Below are positions 55,024 through 62,863 of a DNA stretch of 64,000 bases, piece after piece. The position numbers were made by a program, and so were the translations under genes. Source of the DNA: Bacteroides stercorirosoris (GTDB taxonomy: Bacteria; Bacteroidota; Bacteroidia; Bacteroidales; Bacteroidaceae); assembly GCF_900142015.1 (NCBI RefSeq), contig NZ_FQZN01000014.1, forward strand, positions 1 to 64,000, given 5' to 3'. Numbering within the stretch: position 1 is the first letter of the stretch; each line of letters begins with the position of its first letter. Below the pieces are notes generated by a model. It was not told the DNA's origin and did no database searches. It saw only the letters and a program-made list of their open reading frames with translations.

Positions 55024-58023
55024 TTAAAAGTTAAAGTTTAAACCTACACTGAATGTACGTGAGATGGGATAGCGGGACAAATCAATTCCGTTGATGTCCA
55101 CCTCCGGGTCGAAACCGGAATATCCGGTGATGGTAGCCACATTCTCGCAAGAGATGGAAAGGCGCGCATTCTCTATCTGTATCTTCTGCAACCACTGCTT
55201 GGGGAAGGTATAGGAAAGCGTGATATTCTTCAGACGAAGATAAGAACCGTCCTCCACAAAGCGGTCAGATACACGGCAGTTCTGATTCGGGTCGCCGAAG
55301 ACGGCACGCGGCATGGAATAGCTTGTTCCCTCTCCTCTCCAACGTTTCAGTACATCGGTGGACTGATTGTATGCGGCAGCCATACCGACGTTATCGATAT
55401 TGTTGGCATTATAAATCTTGTTGCCGGCCACTCCCTGGAGGAAGACGGACAACTCAAAACCTTTATAGGACAAACTGTTGTTCATTGAGTAGAACCAACT
55501 CGGATTAGGATTGCCTATCACCGTGCGGTCACTGTCATTGATGACACCGTCGTTATTCAAGTCCCTGAAACGAATGTCGCCCGGCTCCGCTCCCGGCTGC
55601 ACGGCATGCGCATCCACTTCCGCCTGATTCTGAAACAGCCCGTCCGTCACGTAACCGTAGAATACGTTAATCGGATAATCCTTTGCCAGCATCGTCACGT
55701 AAGAGTTGTTAATCTGGTTGATATAGTAAGGAACCGCACTGTTCAGGTCTTTAATCTTATTCTTATTGTAAGTGGCGGTCAGGTTTGTCTCCCAGCCCAG
55801 TTCACCCGTCAGGTTGATGGTGTGTAGGCTCATTTCCAAACCCTGGTTGCGGACTTTACCGGCATTGGTGTAAGTAGTGGTAGTGTCCTCAAAACCCGAC
55901 GTGATAGGGATAGACGCTTTCACCAACATATCCCTGGTCTCTTTCAGATAAGCATCCAGCGAGAAGGTGATGCGCGAATTGAACAGGGAGGCATCAAAAC
56001 CGATATTCGTCTGCGCCACCTCTTCCCAATGGATATAAGGATTGGCAAGCGTGGAAGAAACCAGCGCCGTCTGATTGCCGCTTGTGGTGCCGAACGGGTA
56101 CACACTGGTATTATAAGATGCCAGATAACTGTAATTGCCCACACTTGCCTGGCTACCCGTCACACCATATCCGACGCGCAACTTCAAGTCGTTTACAAAC
56201 TTATTCTGCGGGAACCACTTTTCCTGCGAAACACGCCATGCCGCAGAGACTGACGGGAAAGTACCCCAACGATTTTTCTTACCGAAACGGCTGGAACCGT
56301 CACGGCGAACCGTCGCCGTCAACAGATAACGGTCTTCGTAAGAGTAATTGACGCGTGCCATGTACGAAAGCAATGCCCATTCGTTGGAACTGCCGCCAAT
56401 GGCGTACATCTCCTGACCGTTATCCATTTCATGCACATTGTCGAACATGAAGACATTCTTTTGGGCGTTCAAGTAATCGTTCTCATTCCACTGTGCGGAA
56501 GAACCTGCCATCAAGCCTATACGATGCTTTTCGGCAAACGTATAGTCAAACAGGAAATAGTTATCCCACAGATAGGTGAATGATTTATTATCACTCTTAT
56601 AGCGTGAGGTTTCTTCCGTCGGAATAGGCTTCCAGTTATACTTCGGAGTGAAATTGTCGATGAACCAGAACTTGGCGTCATAGCCGAATGTACTCTTGAA
56701 TTTCAGCCATTTGGTAAAGGTCAGTTCCGCTGTCAGGTTGGCAAGGAAATTATAACCTTTCGTCTGGCTCTTGTTAAGTTGCGTAGGCCCTATCGGGTTA
56801 CGGATGCTGCCGTACCATTCCGAATTACCTTCCGGTCCGCTCCAGGAACCGTCTTCATTCTTCACCGGAAGGACGGGAAGAGCTTTCAGCGCATCACCTA
56901 TATTATAACTGCCCGAGTCTTTCGTATCGGTACTGAAAGTAATGTTATTAGAGAATTTCAACCACTTCAACACCTGCGCGTCGCTGTTGGACTGGAACGT
57001 GAAACGACGGTAATTCACACTGCTTACGATACCCGACTGGTCGAGGAAACCACCGGACACATAATAATGGGATTTCTCATTACCTCCGGAATAACTTACC
57101 GTGTAGTTCTGCATCACGCCCGTGCGAAGCAATTCATCCATCCAGTCGGTACCTGCACCCAGTTCGGAAGGGTTCGCCCAATTCGGATTGGGGTTGCGTC
57201 CGCTATTCGTCATCATGTCGTTGCTCAACTCCGCATACTGGGCGGCATTCAGCAAAGAAGGTACATTCGTGGCATTCTGGAAAGCACAATTGGCGGAAAC
57301 TGACAGCTTGCCTTTTCCTTCCGTTCCGCGCTTGGTAGTAATCATCACCACTCCATTGGCTCCCCGCGAACCGTAAATAGCTGTAGCTGATGCGTCTTTC
57401 AGTACGTCCAGACGTTCCACATCCGCCATGTTCAGCGAAGATAATCCCAGGTCGGTAGGCACTCCGTCTATCACCACCAGCGGATCGCAGTTATTGATTG
57501 AACCCAAACCACGAATCTTGATAGAGACATTGTCGCCCGGCTTTCCGGCATCCACTACCTGTACGCCGGAGATGCGACCCTGAATGGCCTGTCCTAAATT
57601 GGACACAGGAGCATCTTTAATATCTTTACTGCCCAAAGAAGATACGGCGCCTGTCAAATCGCTTTTCTTCATGGTTCCATAGCCTATCACCACCACTTCA
57701 TCCAGCATCTCACTGTCCTCGGACAGCATTACCTGAATTTGTTTCTGTCCTTTGACGGAGATTTCCGCAGTCTTGTAACCCACAAACGAGACTACCAGAA
57801 CGGCATCCGAAGGCACATTCAACAGGAAATCGCCATCGATACCTGTTATCGTTCCGTTCGTCGTGCCCTTCTGCACCACACTGGCCCCGATAACGGTTTC
57901 ACCCGTCTGGTCCTTCACTACACCTTGTACTGTGATTTGCTGTGCGAACATGCACATCGGAAGTAACATTCCTATCAGACAAACCATGATTCGAAGCCTG
58001 ATTGGCATTTTGTACTTTTGCAT
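55024..58023 (-). CDS. SusC-like TonB-dependent transporter
   Basis: 999 residues from the ATG at 58023; an alternative lies four codons later, and the in-frame extension upstream crosses the promoter box. A signal peptide (about 1-28) precedes a CarboxypepD-like domain (about 33-110, QGVVKDQTGETVIGASVV). A TonB box region and plug domain follow (EVVVIGYGTMKKSDLTGAVSS near 115) and then a 22-strand barrel ending in FSVGLNFNF. It imports dextran-derived oligosaccharides across the outer membrane with SusD. It is the first structural gene of the locus. Confidence 0.95.
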   Translation of the reverse strand: MQKYKMPIRLRIMVCLIGMLLPMCMFAQQITVQGVVKDQTGETVIGASVVQKGTTNGTITGIDGDFLLNVPSDAVLVVSFVGYKTAEISVKGQKQIQVMLSEDSEMLDEVVVIGYGTMKKSDLTGAVSSLGSKDIKDAPVSNLGQAIQGRISGVQVVDAGKPGDNVSIKIRGLGSINNCDPLVVIDGVPTDLGLSSLNMADVERLDVLKDASATAIYGSRGANGVVMITTKRGTEGKGKLSVSANCAFQNATNVPSLLNAAQYAELSNDMMTNSGRNPNPNWANPSELGAGTDWMDELLRTGVMQNYTVSYSGGNEKSHYYVSGGFLDQSGIVSSVNYRRFTFQSNSDAQVLKWLKFSNNITFSTDTKDSGSYNIGDALKALPVLPVKNEDGSWSGPEGNSEWYGSIRNPIGPTQLNKSQTKGYNFLANLTAELTFTKWLKFKSTFGYDAKFWFIDNFTPKYNWKPIPTEETSRYKSDNKSFTYLWDNYFLFDYTFAEKHRIGLMAGSSAQWNENDYLNAQKNVFMFDNVHEMDNGQEMYAIGGSSNEWALLSYMARVNYSYEDRYLLTATVRRDGSSRFGKKNRWGTFPSVSAAWRVSQEKWFPQNKFVNDLKLRVGYGVTGSQASVGNYSYLASYNTSVYPFGTTSGNQTALVSSTLANPYIHWEEVAQTNIGFDASLFNSRITFSLDAYLKETRDMLVKASIPITSGFEDTTTTYTNAGKVRNQGLEMSLHTINLTGELGWETNLTATYNKNKIKDLNSAVPYYINQINNSYVTMLAKDYPINVFYGYVTDGLFQNQAEVDAHAVQPGAEPGDIRFRDLNNDGVINDSDRTVIGNPNPSWFYSMNNSLSYKGFELSVFLQGVAGNKIYNANNIDNVGMAAAYNQSTDVLKRWRGEGTSYSMPRAVFGDPNQNCRVSDRFVEDGSYLRLKNITLSYTFPKQWLQKIQIENARLSISCENVATITGYSGFDPEVDINGIDLSRYPISRTFSVGLNFNF

Positions 58024-58093
58024 AATATAAGAATTTAAAGTTAATAATAAAACATAAGTCACATGCTGTTGCCCCTCCGTAAGAGGAACAATG

Positions 58094-58101
58094 CAAATGT
58101 A
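58094..58101 (-). promoter_or_regulatory. susC -7 promoter box
   Basis: The minus strand TACATTTG matches TAnnTTTG. The leader would be about 65 bases before the ATG at 58023. No good -33 element is present, which fits an activator-dependent promoter of the Sus type. Confidence 0.45.
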
Positions 58102-58271
58102 TCGGATAAGAAGAACCGATGAAGGAGGAAAGAGTGAAAAAGTAGTGGCATCAGCCGTTTTACAAATCGCAAACAACTAATATCCAACAAAATACGATAG
58201 TAGTATTATCTCAAAAAAGTAGTAAGAATATAAGCGTAAAAAGGACACTAATAGGACCTGAAAGCGGCATT

Positions 58272-59930
58272 TCAGTCTTTAGATTTACCTATCTTCATCA
58301 CTTCCTGTTCCAATAAGTCACGGTCGCCGGCAGCTTTGTTGCGAACCTTGGTACGGTAATTATATATGGTAGTCACAGAATAGCGCAGGAACTGGGCTAT
58401 CTTCACACTATCGGTAATGCCCAAACGAATCAGGGCGAAAATGCGTAACTCCGTACTCATCCGTTCGTTAGCTTTCGGATAAATCTGTTCGCCATCGGCA
58501 AGCAAGGCATTGAAGTCTTCTACAAAGGTGGGGAACAGTTGCAGGAAGGTATTGTCGAAGTTCGCATAGAAGTCTTTCAGCTCTTCGTCTATGAATTTGG
58601 AAGATTTGATGTGTTTATACAGTTCGTCCACCTTACCACTTGCCGCTATCTTGCCCAACGAACGGCGGTAGTTATCCATCTTTTCCAGATATACGGAACA
58701 CTGGTCCATGTATCGTCCGATGTATTCCTCTTTCAAATAGGAATTTTCGGCAATGATGTGGTTGGCCTCTTTCAGTTGCAGGTTGTAGCGGTGGAGTTCT
58801 TCATTCAATTCTTTCAGTCGCTTATTGGCATCCACCACTTCATGGCGTGCGGCGGCCACACGTTTCATCTGCTTATATACATAGAAGATGGCTATCAGAA
58901 GGAAGATGGACAACAGGCTGATAGAGACTAACGCCCACTCCATTTGTTCCTGTTGTTTCTCGGTCTTTTGTTGGTAAGCGTCGTTGATAAGGGGGAAGAT
59001 TTGCAGGATTTCCAGAATACGCAACCGGGCATTGCAGAACACGGCATCGTCCATACAGAGCTTCAGATAAGAATAGGCACGGTCTATATCTCCTTCCTGA
59101 TAGAGCAACACAGCCAGCTTTCGCAGAGAAATATATTCGCGCACCGCAGACTTCATATCTGCGATGGAGGAAAGAATCAGATATTCTTTCTCTTTTTCGG
59201 TGTCTTCTTTCAAGCGGTATGATTCCGATAATGTGTAGGCACAGATGGCTACATCGTGTACATTATCTATCTGTCCTGCCAGATAGTCCGTCAATAACTG
59301 AATGGCATTCTCAAACTCACCCCGCACATTGTACTGGTCGGACTGAATCAGCGTGTACACCAGAAGGTTGTCTTTGTTGACCAATAGCAAGGAATCGCGA
59401 TATTTGTCCGTTATTTCGGCATAGAGTTTTTTCTCCTGCTCCGTAACGGCATAATCAGCCATCAGGCCGTAGACTGTACGGTAGATATGATAATAGTATG
59501 GGTGAAGCTCATCAGGTAATTGATTGATATGTACGTTTTGCATCAGGTCAATGGCTTCTTTGTACATGCCTGCCGTACCCATAATCTCGGCGGTATTCAT
59601 AAGGGCGTTGTCCTGATGTTCTTTGTTCTTCATCCGCAGTGCCACCTGGTATCTCTCGCGGGAGATGTAAAGGGAAGAGTCTGTGTTATAGGAACGGTAT
59701 TCATCCAGGTACTCTCCTAACAGGGTAAAGCGGTTCTCGTCGGAAATACGTTGTCTGAGGGCTTTTCGCAAGTCATTCAGTTTCTTTTCTTTTTGTTCTA
59801 TGTATACGGGACGGTTTTGGATTACTTGGTCCAGTTGTGATAAAAGGGAGTCTACAACATTATTGGTAGCAGCATGAAGCTGGCACATACATACACCACA
59901 TATATATAGGAATATGATTATTTTCTTCAT
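58272..59930 (-). CDS. SusR-like membrane-spanning transcriptional regulator
   Basis: 552 residues. A signal peptide is followed by a periplasmic TPR-like helical sensor (about 25-330). One membrane segment lies at about 334-352, a coiled coil at about 360-410, and a cytosolic C-terminus with a LuxR-like helix-turn-helix (ELRIFALIRLGITDSVKIAQFL, near 490-540). This is the SusR/DUF6377 arrangement, in which a sugar bound in the periplasm turns on the adjacent susC operon. It is read in the same direction as susC, with a 248-base spacer after its stop. A -7 box TATTTTTG lies at 59976-59983. Confidence 0.9.
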   Translation of the reverse strand: MKKIIIFLYICGVCMCQLHAATNNVVDSLLSQLDQVIQNRPVYIEQKEKKLNDLRKALRQRISDENRFTLLGEYLDEYRSYNTDSSLYISRERYQVALRMKNKEHQDNALMNTAEIMGTAGMYKEAIDLMQNVHINQLPDELHPYYYHIYRTVYGLMADYAVTEQEKKLYAEITDKYRDSLLLVNKDNLLVYTLIQSDQYNVRGEFENAIQLLTDYLAGQIDNVHDVAICAYTLSESYRLKEDTEKEKEYLILSSIADMKSAVREYISLRKLAVLLYQEGDIDRAYSYLKLCMDDAVFCNARLRILEILQIFPLINDAYQQKTEKQQEQMEWALVSISLLSIFLLIAIFYVYKQMKRVAAARHEVVDANKRLKELNEELHRYNLQLKEANHIIAENSYLKEEYIGRYMDQCSVYLEKMDNYRRSLGKIAASGKVDELYKHIKSSKFIDEELKDFYANFDNTFLQLFPTFVEDFNALLADGEQIYPKANERMSTELRIFALIRLGITDSVKIAQFLRYSVTTIYNYRTKVRNKAAGDRDLLEQEVMKIGKSKD

Positions 59931-59975
59931 CCGATTCTCGATTAGTTAAAGGTTACTTCTATAGGAAGTTCTATG

Positions 59976-59983
59976 CAAAAATA
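59976..59983 (-). promoter_or_regulatory. susR-like gene -7 promoter box
   Basis: The minus strand TATTTTTG fits TAnnTTTG and lies 46 bases before the ATG. No clear -33 TTTG is present. Confidence 0.4.
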
Positions 59984-60070
59984 AGTAAATTCTGATAGAT
60001 TCCTATTTATAGTAGCATTTAAATCACAATATCTTTAAAGGTAAAGCGACGTTTCTTTAAAGAATAGTGT

Positions 60071-60162
60071 TACCGACATGGGGGTGTAAGCACTACCAAC
60101 ACCCCCATGTTGGTATGACTGACATCCCCATGTTAGTAGTACCAACACCCGGGTGTTGGTAA
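60071..60162. repeat. Array E: 23-bp tandem dyad array between the susR-like and alaX-like genes
   Basis: Units begin at 60071, 60094, 60117 and 60140, each exactly 23 bases apart (TACCGACA, TACCAACA, GACTGACA, TACCAACA). Unit 2 has arms TACCAACA/TGTTGGTA around CCCCCA. Unit 4 is a perfect palindrome with arms TACCAACACCC and GGGTGTTGGTA. It lies in the divergent spacer between two promoters. The rest of 59931-60289 holds only these promoters. Confidence 0.75.
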
Positions 60163-60216
60163 GATGATTGTTTAAAGATAAAGAGAAGAAGGTTAGTAGA
60201 TTCCATTGCTAATACT

Positions 60217-60224
60217 TACCTTTG
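60217..60224 (+). promoter_or_regulatory. -7 box before the AlaX-like gene
   Basis: TACCTTTG is a perfect TAnnTTTG box, 66 bases before the ATG. The -33 region lacks TTTG. Confidence 0.4.
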
Positions 60225-60289
60225 TAGGCATCACAAAAAGATAGGAACAACAAATGCTATTAGCATTATATTAACTATTGAAATAATTT

Positions 60290-60763
60290 ATGGAACAACA
60301 AATTCAACTCAACGACCACAACAAGCAGGAATACCCGCCGATGCACACCTGCGAGCATATTATCAACCGAACCATGATGAACCTCTTTGGTTGCGGACGA
60401 TCAGTATCGGCACATATAGAAAGAAAGAAAAGCAAATTGGATTATGCATTGGAGTCCGCTCCTACCGAAGACGATGTGAGGCGACTGGAAGAAGCAGTAA
60501 ATATAGTGATAGCACAAGGATTGGATGTTACCACAGAATTCATCACCCAAGAAGAAGCCCAGGGACGTTTCGACCTGAAACGGTTGCCGGATGACGCTTC
60601 GGAAACGGTACGCGTAGTGAAAGTAGGCAATTATGATGAATGCCTTTGCTTGGGAACACACGTAAAGAATACCTCCGAGATAGGGACCTTCAAAGTCATC
60701 AGTCACGACTGGAATGAAGAAGCCAAGCGATGGAGAATGCGTTTCAAATTAGTAGCCCCATAA
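60290..60763 (+). CDS. AlaX-like tRNA-editing protein (threonyl/alanyl second additional domain)
   Basis: 157 residues, only the editing domain. The zinc ligands His19 and His23 in MHTCEHIINRTMM, and Cys120 with His124 in CLCLGTHV, match the HxxxH...CxxxH site of AlaRS/ThrRS second additional domains. It would hydrolyse mischarged aminoacyl-tRNA (Ser or Gly on tRNA-Ala, or similar) in trans. It lacks the tRNA-binding and catalytic modules of a synthetase. It stands alone, next to hsp20 and on the same strand. Confidence 0.82.
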   Translation: MEQQIQLNDHNKQEYPPMHTCEHIINRTMMNLFGCGRSVSAHIERKKSKLDYALESAPTEDDVRRLEEAVNIVIAQGLDVTTEFITQEEAQGRFDLKRLPDDASETVRVVKVGNYDECLCLGTHVKNTSEIGTFKVISHDWNEEAKRWRMRFKLVAP

Positions 60764-60811
60764 AGCAATTTTATATAAAAAACGTACAAAACGGCATAAA
60801 CCAAGTAATTT

Positions 60812-60830
60812 TGTCAGAAATTTAGTGACA
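60812..60830. promoter_or_regulatory. Weak dyad upstream of the hsp20 promoter
   Basis: TGTCA-N9-TGACA lies about 30 bases upstream of the -24 element. It could be an enhancer-binding-protein or repressor site, but short arms make this uncertain. Confidence 0.25.
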
Positions 60831-60858
60831 TTTTGTTAATCAGCGAAACCAAAAGCAA

Positions 60859-60874
60859 TTGGCACGCGTTTTGC
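60859..60874 (+). promoter_or_regulatory. Sigma-54 (RpoN) promoter of hsp20
   Basis: TTGGCACG (60859-60866), four bases, then TTGC (60871-60874). This matches the -24/-12 consensus TGGCACG-N4-TTGC at every defined position, with GG and GC separated by 10 bases. The predicted start is near 60886, giving a leader of about 118 bases. No TAnnTTTG box is seen nearby. Confidence 0.75.
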
Positions 60875-61003
60875 GATAACGTTTATGAACAACGGTTCAG
60901 AAACCGCACGAAAGCAGTTGAAAAACAGCAACCGAAAGGTAAATACGGACCGGAAGTTCAAAACTAACTGAATGTTTAACTTAAAGGATAGGAGACTAAA
61001 ATT

Positions 61004-61432
61004 ATGATGCCTGTTAGAAGAACTCAAAGTTGGTTACCAAGTATCTTTAATGATTTCTTTGATAACGAATGGATGGAAAAAGCCAATGCAACCGCTCCGG
61101 CTATCAACGTGATGGAAACGGAAAAGGAATACAAAGTAGAGTTGGCTGCTCCGGGAATGACCAAAGATGATTTCAACGTTCATATCGACGAAGACAACAA
61201 TTTGGTTATCAGCATGGAAAAGAAGACTGAAAACAAGGAGGAAAAGAAAGACGGTCGCTATCTGCGCCGCGAATTCTCATACTCTAAGTTCCAACAGACC
61301 ATGATATTACCGGACAATGTGGACAAGGAAAAGATTGCAGCACAAGTAGAAAACGGTGTGCTGAACATCAACCTGCCGAAGTTCTCAGCCGAAGAAAAAC
61401 AAAAGAACAAGAAATCCATTGAAGTGAAATAA
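61004..61432 (+). CDS. Small heat-shock protein, Hsp20 family
   Basis: 142 residues; two adjacent ATG codons at 61004 and 61007 are possible, after a good ribosome site (GGATAGGAG). The alpha-crystallin domain covers about 35-130, with EYKVELAAPGMTKDDFNVHID and the signature VENGVLNINLPK. The C-terminal IEV is an IxI-type oligomer motif. It is an ATP-independent holdase in the cytosol. Its promoter is of sigma-54 type, and a bidirectional terminator follows. Confidence 0.93.
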   Translation: MMPVRRTQSWLPSIFNDFFDNEWMEKANATAPAINVMETEKEYKVELAAPGMTKDDFNVHIDEDNNLVISMEKKTENKEEKKDGRYLRREFSYSKFQQTMILPDNVDKEKIAAQVENGVLNINLPKFSAEEKQKNKKSIEVK

Positions 61433-61473
61433 ATTTTTCCACTGAAACCAACAGATGAATTATTAAAAATGAG

Positions 61474-61507
61474 AACGGGCAACTTCCACAAAAAGAAGTT
61501 GCCCGTT
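61474..61507. terminator. Bidirectional terminator between hsp20 and the acyltransferase
   Basis: AACGGGCAACTT pairs perfectly with AAGTTGCCCGTT. On the plus strand the stem is followed by TCCTTATAT, and on the minus strand by CTCATTTTTAAT. The genes are convergent. Confidence 0.75.
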
Positions 61508-61531
61508 TCCTTATATCATCAGGAGAATAAT

Positions 61532-62674
61532 TCATTTCACCTTGCGACTACCTTTCAGAAAACGATTCGTCAGCCATTTGCGTACAGGCTCATCGTAGAG
61601 TTTCAGACAGGCGTAAGCAAGAACAAAGGCACCAACAAAGGTCAGTATCATATAAGGAAGACCTTCGGCTATCGTAGCATTGTTGTTGCACGCCCATGCC
61701 GTGTAAGTATATATCAGTGGATAGTGAGTGATATATACAGGATATGAAATATCACCCAGAAACTTACAAATTCCTACGGAACGTTTGCCAGTCACCTTTC
61801 CGCCCGCTCCCATAGATACAATAACCGGGAAGATGAAAATGATGCAGAGAGCTTCATAGAGTCCGTTCATCCAGAAATGGTCTTCACCACCGATGCGGGG
61901 AACAGAAAGAATCACCACAATCATCAGGCTGCACCACCAGAATGCACGCTTCTTCACTCGTATCAGCCAACCCAGACGAGACAACAGCAACCCGGCAAAG
62001 AATGGATAGAGCAAGCGGACAAAGCCCACATACTGTTGTTCCCAATTCAATGCCCAACCGCCAACAATGTCACCCTTCGGAGCCGTGAGACAAAGATGCA
62101 ACGTAGCGCAAGCCGCCAGGAAAACAAGTACAGACAGTGCAACCTTATTGAACTTACGTACAAACAAAGCATACAGTATGTTACCGATATATTCATAATA
62201 AAGTGACCACGCCGGACCATTCAACGGATGCATTTCCGTCCATCCACGAATGTCCCACTTCAAAGGAAGCGGAAGCAACGTACAACCATAAAGCATAATT
62301 ATCAGCACGGTTCCCACTGAAACATTATCCATCCCTGGGAAACAAGGGGACTTCTGAAAGAAAAAGAAAGCAGCACCGATAATGCTACCCATAATCACCA
62401 TAGGATGCAGACGGATGACACGGCGTTTAAAGAAAGTACCGATGCTCATCCGGCTCCAGCGATCATCATAGGCATAGCCGATTACGAAGCCCGAAAGCAT
62501 AAAGAAAAAGTCTACGGCAAGATAACCGTGATTGATAATTTGCGTGAGATGGCTGCCACCCGAATGTGCTTCGAAAAGGTGGAAAGCTACGACCATAACA
62601 GCGGCTACACCACGTAATCCGTCAAGAATTTCATAATGTGGCTTAGAGGCAAGATAAGTTGTCTGCGTGTTCAT
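61532..62674 (-). CDS. Acyltransferase 3 family membrane protein
   Basis: 380 residues with about ten membrane segments. The family start is clear: YEILDGLRGVAAVMVVAFHLFE near residue 15 with the catalytic His, followed by YLAVDFFFMLSGFVIGYAY. These inner-membrane enzymes O-acylate surface sugars or other extracytoplasmic substrates. No glycan-synthesis genes adjoin it, so the substrate is unknown. A -7 box TACTTTTG (62704-62711) lies 30 bases upstream. Confidence 0.85.
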   Translation of the reverse strand: MNTQTTYLASKPHYEILDGLRGVAAVMVVAFHLFEAHSGGSHLTQIINHGYLAVDFFFMLSGFVIGYAYDDRWSRMSIGTFFKRRVIRLHPMVIMGSIIGAAFFFFQKSPCFPGMDNVSVGTVLIIMLYGCTLLPLPLKWDIRGWTEMHPLNGPAWSLYYEYIGNILYALFVRKFNKVALSVLVFLAACATLHLCLTAPKGDIVGGWALNWEQQYVGFVRLLYPFFAGLLLSRLGWLIRVKKRAFWWCSLMIVVILSVPRIGGEDHFWMNGLYEALCIIFIFPVIVSMGAGGKVTGKRSVGICKFLGDISYPVYITHYPLIYTYTAWACNNNATIAEGLPYMILTFVGAFVLAYACLKLYDEPVRKWLTNRFLKGSRKVK

Positions 62675-62703
62675 TGAGGTATCAGATATTTTAAATTTGA
62701 TTG

Positions 62704-62711
62704 CAAAAGTA
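62704..62711 (-). promoter_or_regulatory. Acyltransferase gene -7 promoter box
   Basis: The minus strand TACTTTTG matches TAnnTTTG, 30 bases before the ATG. The -33 element is unclear. Confidence 0.4.
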
Positions 62712-62863
62712 GGATAAAAAACAATAAAACGAAATTACTCACTATATATATTGCCGTAAATAAGAATAAATCACTCTATTATCCTATTAAATTAATCTTT
62801 TTACTTGTTTATATGGCTAATTTTACGTTCGTTTGTAGTTGCTTAATTATAAAAACATTACAT

